Shown here in pieces: positions 32,649 to 43,215 of a stretch of DNA of 64,000 nt (position 1 is its first letter; every line of letters begins with the position of its first letter). The translations under genes and the position numbers were made by a program. The notes under the pieces were generated by a model. The model was not told the DNA's origin and made no database searches. It saw only the letters and a list, made by a program, of their open reading frames with translations. The DNA is taken from contig OZ014419.1 of assembly GCA_963965975.1 (NCBI GenBank), positions 7,421,091-7,485,090 of the forward strand. The letters run 5' to 3'. Source of the DNA: Xestospongia bergquistia (Eukaryota > Porifera > Demospongiae > Haplosclerida > Petrosiidae).

Positions 32649-33580
32649 GCAACCACATCCAAATACATCAATACCAACAAAGACATTAGGACAACGACTA
32701 CCAGCTAATAGTGCAGTCTGTTGTAAGTCGCTTCTTGTCCAATGATAGTTCAGAAATATACCATCACATAAATTAAAATAAAATCTAAAAACAAATATTA
32801 TTAATCATAATAATTATGTTTTAACTAACTCATTGTGTTCATTTAACTTGTTCTGCCATTTTAATTCTCCAGTTGTAGTAACACTATCATACCAAATGAC
32901 CTTTGAACCTGGTATAGCATCATGAAGTCCAGTTGATAACAACATCAACATCATGGATAAATTGTCAACATGTTGAGGCTATAAACCACACCCACTATAA
33001 TTAATCAATTTTATTGTTATAACTTACATGTACTGGATTTTCAATGTTCACAAGCCACCCATCAAACTGATAATATTGAGTAATGGCTATAATCTGTTCT
33101 ACAAATGTTTCCATCAAATGTTCATTATTTAATAGTTGAGCACAGAGACGTGCTCCATCTTGCCATTCAGTAATAATAGTACCTTAACATAACACTCCAC
33201 GACGATGAGCTATATAAAAATATAAGAAATAAAAAATACTTTTATTATAATCTACCTGCATTTGTCCATGAAGCTGGAGGAACGGTAACAAAATGATGAG
33301 AGAAATAAACAAAAGTACTAATATGTTGCCAATGATAGAAATAATAATCTTCTCCACTCCCACAACCCTAATATAAATATATCATGAAATTATTAATAAT
33401 AATAATAACTGACCTCAATCATTAGTATAACCACCCATCATATCATGACATACTATAATATTAGGAGATATGAATGGATCAACACATCGAGGACATAATG
33501 GTACACTAGCAACACAGACATCATCATGACCAGATTTCCATGTGATGGGTTGCTTAAACTTACTTGTTATAAATTATAAG

Positions 33581-33736
33581 GAGTTAAGAGGAAAAGAGCA
33601 TATGGTCAGTGGACTGGCTGTCTCAAGGATAATTGTGGAGAGTGCCCTTTCTGTAAGGATACGCCCAAGTTTGGTGGTCTTGGACGGAAGAAGAAAAGAT
33701 GCATAAGACGGAATTGTACAAAGTTGACAGCATCAG
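33581..33736 (+). CDS. CXXC zinc-finger exon, array copy 1
   Basis: Same as exon b at 42251-42406. Exon a is missing here because the array begins inside the preceding intron, so this copy cannot make the usual N-terminus. The first zinc ligand is tyrosine (TAT), the second tryptophan. Confidence 0.7.
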
Positions 33737-34285
33737 GTACATGTATAGCCCAGATAATAAGTACACAATGTACATACTCTTATGTTATACACTTCCTATG
33801 TGGTCAATTTCACAGATAACCTTCAACACTGATGAGAGCTGCTAATAACCAACTACATAAAATGTTTAATTGACTTATTTACAGACTTATTGAAATCATG
33901 TGAAATCTGTGTAATTCATAATATGTCAGTATCCTAATTATTTTTGTTTATTGAGTAAATAATGTTCCTGAATGCATTTGTACGGTAATGTTTTCAACTG
34001 TCTACACTGCTTCTTTATGTAACAGTATATATCTATATAATACATGGCCAAAATCTCACCTTAATTAACACTGACTTTCCTCAGACCATCACAATCAGTA
34101 ACTCAAAGCAACAACAGTCAACAGCAGCCTGGCTGGCATCACTTTATAGGAAGGTGTGTATTCAACTGAAGATACTGTTATTAATAAAAATTAATTTTAA
34201 AAGCTAATAACTGCTGTGATCACGTGAGTGCAACTCAGCATTCTAATCAGCAGTTTGCGATTTAACTTTGTCTATCTGATTTTTG

Positions 34286-34507
34286 ATGGGAAATCACAAA
34301 CAATACTTGGCGTTTCTTTCTATCCTGTACATGTTGTGTTGTGATCATGGACCAAGTAAGACTAAAATCTACATTTGTGTGTGTTTTTAAATGATATATA
34401 CAAGTAGTTGCTTAAGTTTGGTTACGTGACCTTGACTATCAGTAGGTGTTATATTTACTTAGACAGCTGGAAGTAAATGCTGCTTTCAAACTAAGTTACA
34501 TTCTCTT

Positions 34508-34545
<38 letters not shown>

Positions 34546-37294
34546 CAGACATGGGTTCAAGTACTTGCACTTAAGTACAATAAGTACACTGTATCAGAGT
34601 AATTGTACTTGTACCTAAGTCTATTTCTCTTGAACATGTATATAGTACTTGTGAGTTCTTAGCTTAGTACTTCAAAGTACTTAGAATAAGTATATTTTGA
34701 GTATCTATAAGTAGATAATCCTTATTGTGTGCTTATTTGCATAATCAACACCTGTATGTGGTCATGTTATAAATGCTACCTGAAGTGTAAATTAGAAGAG
34801 GTTATGCATAGCAAATTTACATGTACAGTACAGTCATGAATAGTATTTCATAACTTTTGTATGTGCTCTCATTCTGGAAATTAGCTTTTTCAGTATACAT
34901 GTATCTTGTTGACTGAACCTTGTGATTAAAGATTTCTTTTTAATTGGTCCATGAAACTTGGTATTCATATACTTGTAAGTATCATTTGTAGGAGTACTTG
35001 TACTTGTACTTATGACTAACTCCAATGTACTTAAATTGTACTTAAGTACTTTGAAATGTACTTGAACACATGTCTGTATATATATAATATGATATATTAC
35101 TTATGTTATGAAAAAGTTATGCGTAATCTCCAATGATATCAATCCATAAATGCACTGCCTCAGTAGCCAACAAGGAAATCCCGTGACTTCAAATTATCCA
35201 AATCTTTCACAAACTTTCTAGAATGCTGAAATTTTTTGGTCGGTTAATTATTTATTAACAAGTTATAGGCCCCATTTAAAATCCTAATGGAGCAAGATTT
35301 AATTACATAGCTATGTAGGAGTTGAATACTAAGTAGTACTAGTAAACACCACCAAAAAGGTTAAAATTAACTTTTACTACCTTGTTTACAGTAATCAAGC
35401 AAGTTTTGTTGTATGAATAGATAGTTAATTTGACCAATCCATTGCTATTTTTGATGCAAAAAGTATGATATTGACTAGTAGTAAACACCACTCTGTTGTA
35501 TTTACTAATATGCTACTGACTGTAATGATGTGAGCAGAAGTAGACAACAAACTTTCTTTGTTAAAAGGAAATAGCAGATGCCCTACCTTCCTTGTACCCA
35601 TACAATGCAAACATAAGAAGGAACTAAACTACAATCTGTATATTGAAAATCCCTTTTGTCTTATTAATGAGACATTACATAGAATAACTCTGTACATTAT
35701 TTGTCATTAGTTTATTAATGAAAACAGTGGGGTGTTTACTATTTCTCACTATCTCATCATATATTTTATCCAATGAAAATTGACAATGGATTGCTTTAAT
35801 CAACCAGTCTGTTTTAACACTGATATGACTTCAATGCATTCCTTAATAACTTGTAACATCAAGTAATAAGTGTCTAACAGTTACTAGAGTGTAAATTTAT
35901 TCAGAAAGATTTATAACTGTCAGAGATATTTATTTTTTATTAATTATAGTTTTTTACTAAATATAACAATAACATAACAGTCATTATTAATATGCTTTAT
36001 AGATTGCTATGCTGCAATAGTTTCGAGTGTAACGATGGATTGTCCACTTCAAAATTGGAACATACATGATCATGCTCAATACTATTGTACAACTAACAGT
36101 TCGTTTCTTAGATTCAGGTTTGTTGGGCTGCCTGGATCTAATCGGAGTATAACATTTAATTCATCTTATACCACTGGTCGAGCTTTAACTTCTGAAGAAC
36201 TTACCTCAACTTTACTTAGTGACACAAATGGTTTCACTGCTATTCTCACATTCTCTGCCACTGTTAACAATTCCCTAGTTTTTTGTGATGACTTTGTGAC
36301 AACTAAAATATGTCATGTTATCATTAAAGGTAATTTTATCCTAGATTCTTCTAGATTATATTATTGGGCACTTATAATAGGACCTCCATTTAAAACAATT
36401 TTAACAGAAGTCAATTATAATATTGACAACAATGGTACACACAAAGTGAAGATTAATTGGTTTTCTCTTAGTGGTCAATTTCGCATTAGCCACTATATTG
36501 TAAAGACTTCAGATAATCGTATCTTCAATGTTAGCACTGATAGTGATACAAGTATAGATATTGGTAATTTTGAAAGGGAAGATATTGAGTATAATGCTAC
36601 TGTTACTGGTGTGGATATTGCTGGGAATATAGGTGAAGAAAGTGATCCTGTTTTTTTCACGTTAGATAGTGAGTACTTTCAATATATTTACCTGGAAATT
36701 ATTACATCTATTAAATATATTTATTACAAGGAAATAATCACTATCATATATCATATTTACCATATGCAAATTGGATGTTTAGTTATTGTTTTGTTTTGAT
36801 CAGAACCACTTAACAATGCTGAGTCTGTTACTGTCAGATATTTCTTGGATAAGGATAACTTTTATGCAATAATTTCTTGGCAAGTATGTTAACATATATA
36901 TGTAGCTCTTATAGATTTGGTGTGACTGTTTTTTAATATAGGGTGATAATTCAACAAGGCCCCCTATTCAATTTTATGAGATATGCTACACAATCAATAG
37001 TAAAAGTGTTTGCGTCCTTACCAATAACCTTTTTGTTATTGTTAATGAAGCTAGTTTCTCAGGACAAAATTTTTCTTTCTCTTTGATTGCTAACAACTTG
37101 TACGGAAACACAACTCTCTACAACAACTTTACAAGTAGGTTTTATGTATTTAATAGTCTGTTATTATTGTTGTTTTCTTTTTTCTTATAGGCGTGTCGGA
37201 CTACTGTCATAGCAATAACGCAGCTGATAATAGCACCACAAATATTTTCATTATTGTCTTTTTTTGTGTCATACTGTCTGTCAGACTATATTGA
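34286..37294 (+). CDS. Ig-FN3-FN3 single-pass receptor with four-residue tail, copy 1
   Basis: Six exons: 34286-34355 (signal peptide MGNHKQYLAFLSILYMLCC), 36003-36329 (Ig-like), 36381-36668 (FN3), 36804-36883 and 36942-37134 (second FN3), and 37191-37294 (membrane). All phases fit; the protein is 353 residues. The Ig-like exon has DCPLQNWN...YYC and paired late cysteines (CDDF, ICHV). The first FN3 has KVKINWFSLSG and EYNATVTGVDIAGN. The second has YAIISWQ and SFSLIANNLYGNT. The last exon has TTNIFIIVFFCVILS followed by VRLY and stop: a type I protein with no signalling tail, or a GPI-anchor precursor. Intron 1 (1.65 kb) holds a 531-bp MITE; the others are 51-135 bp. It is a paralogue of the ITIM receptor at 58.9 kb. 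The ligand is unknown; recognition or adhesion is inferred from architecture. Confidence 0.85.
34546..35076. mobile_element. hAT-like MITE in receptor intron 1, copy 1
   Basis: Ends cagacatgggttcaagtac and its near-perfect complement gtacttgaacacatgtctg. The inside is rich in 'gtacttgtacttgtac' motifs, like the 30.7-kb hAT. It is inserted in or next to an (AT)n tract (34514-34543), so the target duplication is ambiguous. Confidence 0.85.
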
Positions 37295-38100
37295 ATCTCA
37301 TATAGTTGTCTGTCATAGAATCTGATAGTTTTGATATTTTTCCTTTTATGGACATTTTTACTTTAGTTACAGAACCTTAACATAACAATTCCTTGTATGT
37401 GTAATATATAGTTACACAGATGGTCATGTTTCTACTACATAGTAGATATTGTGTAAATACAAAAATTAATTATAAGTGGCTGTACTGTATCTGGTTTGTC
37501 GATCACTTTGAAGACATCATCTCAAGGCTACCCTTCCATGAACAGCCATTTTTGTTACCTGGACAAGTAGCAGTCATGATGATTGATTTGTCATGGTTTG
37601 AGCCACCTTGAACTTCTGTAGATTGATACTTTATACTATTGAACTTTACCCAGGATGTCCTATAGGAATAAGAAGATAGATACATTTCCCCACACAGACA
37701 ATATACAGGGAACAATTACAATACCATTAACCACAATAATTATTACCATTACTAATAGTAAAATATGCCTGATTAGGCAAATGACAAAACAAATACTTTG
37801 ACTGGTATTCAAACTGGTGTGCTTTAATTAGAATCATACATTTGACATACTTGTAAACATTAGCAGTGTGACAGGCTGGTAAGGTTTTGTAATATCTTGA
37901 AACATAACATTTCAGAAAGGTCTTCTACTTGCTGGGGATCTTTTGCTATTTACTCAATAAAACATAATACCAAAACAAGGGCATACATACCTGAGTGAAC
38001 TCCTTTCCTTTGAACTACATGGATATATAAGGTAATTATGTTGTGTGGGATAACAATTAAGGTACACACATTTACATGTAATTTATTTGTGGATCTCATA
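37295..38100. other. Array intergenic segment, nothing recognised
   Basis: AT-rich with short 'cataacaattccttgtatg' and 'tttaggggatttcc' motifs that recur near 39290-39410. Frames here have no domain. Repeated in unit 2 at +8,670. Confidence 0.4.
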
Positions 38101-38103
38101 CCT

Positions 38104-38214
38104 TCGTTGACATGCTTTCACGTGTTGCTAAACAATGATGACATTTCCTAAAGGAATGATAAAATCCAAGTTTAAAACCTCCAATTTCATGAGCAGGCAC
38201 AGTATCAGCTAAGA
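38104..38214 (-). pseudogene. Transposon-derived protein exon, unit 1
   Basis: Minus-strand exon with IGGFKLGFYHSFRKCHHCLA and TRESMSTK before a GTATGAG donor. The C-x2-C motif after 'FRK' is one I associate with repeated, transposon-linked animal proteins; the exact family is not certain. Confidence 0.4.
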
Positions 38215-38859
38215 AAAATAGCACAGATCCTTTAACTAATTGTTTTGTGCCTCAAATAGTCATTGTTACTCAGTATGAACATAATACATGTAGTTACATT
38301 GTGACTAAACACACCTTAAACAGCTCATTAACATCATTAATAAATGGCTGTAACACTTTCCTGAATCCATACTCTTCAAGTTTCATTTTGGTACAAGTAA
38401 TGAACTGTATGCATATTAAGGCAGAAATATCTGAAATTTTTTCAGGTTTTTTTTTGATGCAATCATGTGAAGATACTTGTTCTAATAAATGATCATGCTT
38501 TAAAAAAATTTTTAAACCCTAGTACTTTGCAGAAATATAGTTTGATTCCTTAATATCTGCAATATTTGGAGACGTCAAATAATAATATTAAAGAACCTAA
38601 ATGGCTGAAACTTTTGAAAATTAAAGATGAAGTCAATTACTACAATTATACGGATGGATTTATTTCTACAAACATATTTGACATTTTTACAAAGCTATAA
38701 ACCTTACTCACTGTTATTATTATATGTTATACAAATTGTACAAAGAAATGCATATTCTTTCATTTACTTGACCTAGCTATTGTAAATGCCAGCATCTTGT
38801 ACAATACTGTGGCTGAGAAAAGTCTTACTCAATTAGACTTTGTCTCTCCTTAGTTGCAA

Positions 38860-39117
38860 GTCTATTAGAAAGAAGGCCATAAGCATCTTGTTGATAGGAG
38901 ATATGTAGCACCAACAAGAGTTCTGCCTATGAGGCTAAGCGAGTGGGCATTTCCTGAAAAGGAGACACCATCTGGAGGTCACCCACAGTGTGAAGTTTGC
39001 TGACCTAGATGAAAAAAAAAAATCCAGACACAATTTCAATGTAAAATCTGCAAAACACCACTACACATCCATCTGTGCTTTGAAATATACCACACAAAGT
39101 TACATTATGAAAGTTAA
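38860..39117 (+). pseudogene. piggyBac transposase C-terminus, unit 1
   Basis: PTRVLPMRLSEWAFPEKE, then QCEVC and a stop; then, in another frame, QCKICKTPLHIHLCFEIYHT followed by KLHYES and a stop. This is the cysteine-rich finger that ends piggyBac-type transposases, here split by a stop and frameshift. No catalytic core remains upstream. Confidence 0.75.
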
Positions 39118-39871
39118 AGCTATTGCATACATACTACACTTATCTCTCTATCAGAACTCATCACGGTCATATAAATATAATTTACTGCTCATCCATAGAA
39201 TACAATGTAAAATGCATGTACTATATCATGTACTATACTATATTAATTATACATAATGTATGTCCTTTGTAACAACAGCAGACCTGGTATGTCACACTTT
39301 AGGGGATTTCCCTGGGACTGTACCCTTAACATAAAAATTCCTTGTATGTCGTATGGAAATTCCCTGGGACAGTCACAATTTAGGGGATTTCCTACAATTC
39401 CTTGTATGTGTAAGTACAAACATTAGTGAGATAACAAAGTAATATAATTATAGTTACAGATGGTTATGTTCTACTACATACGTAGATATTGTGTAAGTAC
39501 AAAAGTATATTCTGTGGGGTGTTATACATCTATCATTAATGTACTATAATATAGTCAAATATTGATACTTCAAGACCATTAGTTCAGTACTATATAATAT
39601 CTCATAATGTTAATGGAGGAAATATCAAATATGACTAGTATTGTATTCATTTATAACATTATTATACCTGGAGTATATGATATTAATGTATCTACTATGA
39701 ATACAGTGGGAGGAAGTCTACGGAGATATATATAGAAGGTATGATTCTTTAATTATTGTTATATTAATTGTACAACACTTTTTAGTGAATATTGATATTA
39801 ATCACTCAAAAACCAAATAAATGATCATTTCCAGAAAGTATCCTACATCCTTTACTACTCTTCCTTCTCTT

Positions 39872-40397
39872 AGTCTCTTCATTTAAGTACCTAGGTGTTA
39901 CTCTAACCTCTAACCTTTCCTGGTCTACTCACATCAATGAAACCTGTTCCAAGGCCAAGAAACTGCTTGGGCACATCTATCGTCAATTTTACTATAACTC
40001 TTCTTCTTCTGTTCTGTACTTGACATTAATCCTCCCCATCCATATGTATAGCTCGTCTGTTTGGGATCCATATTCCATTCCTAACATCAATAAATTGGAA
40101 AAAGTTCAACATTTTGGCCTAAAACAATGCAGTAAAAATTGGACCCCTAATTACCCTCTGGATCCAGAAATTTACAAAGAGGCGTTCACTATGAATATTA
40201 ATTTTAACTATGAAATTAATCTTAGCCATTCTGTAATTATATTTCAGAAGGCTCACATCGAGGATGAAGCTAAGAAAAGAAATGTTATTTCTAAGAAGTA
40301 TTGCATGGACTGTGCCATAACTCTGGGCTCACTTTTGTGGGCGTCATATTTTGTAAACAAATACCTAGCCTCACATTTACAAAATCCAATTGAATAG
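39872..40397 (+). mobile_element. Non-LTR retrotransposon 3' coding remnant, unit 1
   Basis: The reading frame contains FKYLGVTLTSNLSWSTHINE, CSKAKKLLGHIYRQFY, YSSSVWDP and INKLEKVQHFGLKQC, the thumb/C-terminal part of LINE reverse transcriptases (Jockey/CR1-like), ending in TAG at 40395. It splits a region that is contiguous upstream of the ITIM receptor (58640-58850), so it inserted into this copy's receptor promoter region. Confidence 0.85.
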
Positions 40398-40767
40398 GCG
40401 TCTAGAATGTCTATGATGTGGTTTCTTAGGAATTTTAGGCTAACTTCAACTTCCCAATGTGACGTCATAAAAGCCCCTCCTATCAGAAAAAAATTGCAAC
40501 CTCAAAATGAGTGATACTAATTTTTAAATGTTTTTGATGAATTACACATGTCAAAGATTATATTTATGCAAACAACATTATTTTCAAATTTATGGCAAGT
40601 CACCTGTTTTTCTCCTTTTCATCTCACTTTATGTACAGTATTTCACAAGAAAAATAAACCTAAGAGAAAGATGTTTTGTAATTCTAAGAATTGTTTACAT
40701 AACAGTGTGCCCAATATAAGGAAGATGTGGATACGGTGTGTTTTCTTGTATCTTCTATGATAACTAA

Positions 40768-40925
40768 ATGGCTGAGAGCATTTCAGCAAGAATACTTCTT
40801 CTACTTTTCATAGGTTTAAATCCTCATATAAATTTTTATTGCATTATATATTATCCATAGAACAATGTACGTCTGAAGTAATCTTTCCTTGTCATCATGA
40901 TTTGAGTAGAGTTGTACTGATATGA
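40768..40925 (+). pseudogene. 5' stub of a second receptor paralogue, unit 1
   Basis: Exon 1 (40768-40813) encodes the signal peptide MAESISARILLLLFI, almost identical to that of the ITIM receptor at 58894. After a 47-bp intron, exon 2 starts EQCTSEVIFPCHHDL and reaches TGA at 40923-40925. Homology to the 58.9-kb gene ends there, so only about 20 residues of the Ig-like domain survive. Confidence 0.8.
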
Positions 40926-41089
40926 AATTTTACTTATCTACCGATAAACCAATGTTAACATGAATAATGAACTGATATATTTCGCTGATACTGATATTTT
41001 TTAAATTTTCAAAACAGTCTATTATATTTGAGCAAATCTGCACGTACTATCTATTATAAGGAAAAAATACATTGTCTATATGCAATATC

Positions 41090-41755
41090 TCCTTACCATG
41101 ATTTTGTCAGAGTCCATAACTATGTCCAGACTATGAGCAATAGTTAAGACAGTACAATGAGAAAACTGTTCACGCATCACTTGTTGAATAATATTGTCAG
41201 TTCTATATACATATTGGACGCATATCCTTTTAAATAATAGTATTAACTTACTCTAGATCTACATTAGCAATAGCTTCATCGAATATCAGAATAGTGTTGT
41301 GTCGAAGAAGAGCTCTAGCAAGACAAAACAGTTGTCTCTGACCAACACTGAAGCTACTGCCTCCTTCACTAACTGGACTATTCAACTGACCTTCAAGAAC
41401 CTCTACAACACTTTTTTTTTAGTTTCACACACACACTACGTGATTATAGACTCACTTGTTCTAAAGCTGTCCATATCTTGTCATCATCATAATGTCCAAA
41501 AGGATCAAGATTATATCTGACTGACCCACCAAATATCACTGGATCCTACATACAGTACAATAGTTAACATATATATATTACTACATGTAATTTAGTAATC
41601 ACCTGAGGTATGATGAAGATCTTACTATGAAGATCATGAAGACTTAACTGGAAATTTCTACATCATCCACTTTTATACTACCATGAGGTTCAGCTAATCT
41701 AAACAATGCTGTTATTACAGATGATTTACCTGCACCAGTAGGACCTACTATGTGA
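41090..41755 (-). pseudogene. ABCC/MRP4-like second nucleotide-binding domain fragment, unit 1
   Basis: Four minus-strand exons in order: Walker A (GPTGAGKSS), Q-loop region ([20 protein letters not shown]), signature and Walker B ([28 protein letters not shown]), and H-loop ([19 protein letters not shown]). The family exports organic anions and cyclic nucleotides. Here membrane domains and NBD1 are absent. A frameshift separates Walker A from the Q-loop, threonine in DEAT is isoleucine, and arginine after the H-loop histidine is serine. A dead fragment carried with the array. Confidence 0.85.
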
Positions 41756-41957
41756 CAAACAAAATGACAAACAAATTCATAAACAAATGACAAGAAATAT
41801 ACTTTGTTAGATCATTAATTAGTAATTTTATTGTGCAGGAAAATAGGAAAATCAAGGAAAATGCTAACCTGAAGTATAATGTATACAAAGCTATATATAT
41901 ATATATATAAATGATTAAAAACTGATTACAAAAATGCTAAAATTAATACTCTCATAG

Positions 41958-42406
41958 GAAAGCAAAATCTTCTGGCAACACAGAATTGAAGGACAAACAG
42001 TGGAGTTTAACAACACTCCCTTTGCTGTACAAGACATCCGAAGGTTAGACTGCCAGTTTGGAACACACTACTACAAGGAGAAGCAGGTATTGTAATATAG
42101 ACAAATGTACATACACATTGCAAAACAAGCGCATACTCTACTTTGTTTTTAAAAGTGATAGAAGCTACATGTACATGTACATCAATAATTGTGGTACGTA
42201 CATGTACACATGTGATGGATTGCTTAAACTTACTTGTTATAAATTATAAGGAGTTAAGAGGAAAAGAGCATATGGTCAGTGGACTGGCTGTCTCAAGGAT
42301 AATTGTGGAGAGTGCCCTTTCTGTAAGGATACGCCCAAGTTTGGTGGTCTTGGACGGAAGAAGAAAAGATGCATAAGACGGAATTGTACAAAGTTGACAG
42401 CATCAG
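41958..42406 (+). CDS. CXXC zinc-finger gene, exons a and b across the unit 1/2 boundary
   Basis: Exon a 41958-42086 (IFWQHRIEGQTVEFNNTPF, then CQFGTHYYKEKQ; CAG intact where copy 0 has TAG) and exon b 42251-42406 (RAYGQWTGCLKDNCGECPFC, then KDTPKFGGLG and CIRRNC). Consensus CXXC fingers start C-x2-C-x2-C; here the first two are Tyr and Trp, so one of the two zinc sites is incomplete. The KFGG loop and basic patch that contact CpG are kept. A short third exon near 42750 ends the frame. Exon a and b phases do not match directly. It sits just upstream of receptor copy 2 (start 42956), same strand. Confidence 0.65.
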
Positions 42407-42955
42407 GTACATGTATAGCCCAGATAATAAGTACACAATGTACATACTCTTATGTTATACACTTCCTATGTGGTCAATTTCACAGATAACCTTCAACACT
42501 GATGAGAGCTGCTAATAACCAACTACATAAAATGTTTAATTGACTTATTTACAGACTTATTGAAATCATGTGAAATCTGTGTAATTCATAATATGTCAGT
42601 ATCCTAATTATTTTTGTTTATTGAGTAAATAATGTTCCTGAATGCATTTGTACGGTAATGTTTTCAACTGTCTACACTGCTTCTTTATGTAACAGTATAT
42701 ATCTATATAATACATGGCCAAAATCTCACCTTAATTAACACTGACTTTCCTCAGACCATCACAATCAGTAACTCAAAGCAACAACAGTCAACAGCAGCCT
42801 GGCTGGCATCACTTTATAGGAAGGTGTGTATTCAACTGAAGATACTGTTATTAATAAAAATTAATTTTAAAAGCTAATAACTGCTGTGATCACGTGAGTG
42901 CAACTCAGCATTCTAATCAGCAGTTTGCGATTTAACTTTGTCTATCTGATTTTTG

Positions 42956-43177
42956 ATGGGAAATCACAAACAATACTTGGCGTTTCTTTCTATCCTGTAC
43001 ATGTTGTGTTGTGATCATGGACCAAGTAAGACTAAAATCTACATTTGTGTGTGTTTTTAAATGATATATACAAGTAGTTGCTTAAGTTTGGTTACGTGAC
43101 CTTGACTATCAGTAGGTGTTATATTTACTTAGACAGCTGGAAGTAAATGCTGCTTTCAAACTAAGTTACATTCTCTT

Positions 43178-43215
<38 letters not shown>

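Larger units (their letters stand above)
29830..33533 (-). pseudogene. ENGASE: ENGASE (GH85 endo-beta-N-acetylglucosaminidase), disrupted
   Basis: Many minus-strand exons match cytosolic ENGASE in order: VCHDMMGGY, YFYHWQHISTFVYFSHH, then the GH85 active-site strand FDGWLVNIENP, VIWYDSVTTTGELKWQNKLN, DVFG, IFAPGWVFE, FWTLLSPYYPTYPLSNLP and LSAQDIQ. Mapped exons: 33414-33533 (5' cut), 33256-33367, 33028-33209, 32830-32978, 32657-32784 with 31961-31998, 31818-31918 and 31664-31772; weaker C-terminal exons continue to about 29.9 kb. The family releases N-glycans from misfolded glycoproteins in the cytosol. Lesions: TGA at 33415-33417; TAA at 33184-33186 where leucine is expected; a MULE-type element inside the DVFG exon; a hAT-type element inside a C-terminal exon; and the 5' end lost at the junction with the 8.67-kb array near 33540. 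The catalytic residues survive, but no full protein can be made. Confidence 0.88.
33541..42210. repeat. Tandem array unit 1 (8,670 bp)
   Basis: Every landmark recurs exactly 8,670 bp later in unit 2. The left edge (tgtgatgggttgc) abuts broken ENGASE sequence, with the start of CXXC exon a missing. The only difference from unit 2 I noticed by eye is near 33550 (G for A), where unit 1 agrees with copy 0 at 13 kb. Confidence 0.93.

Noticed and set aside
34834-35025. 63-codon minus frame inside the MITE
   Set aside because: No transposase motif is visible; its presence in all three units follows from unit duplication.
37420-37611. Short frames in the array (37420, 37503, 38247, 38990 and their copies)
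   Set aside because: Their perfect conservation reflects duplication of the unit, not selection; no domains, and some overlap transposon remnants in wrong frames.
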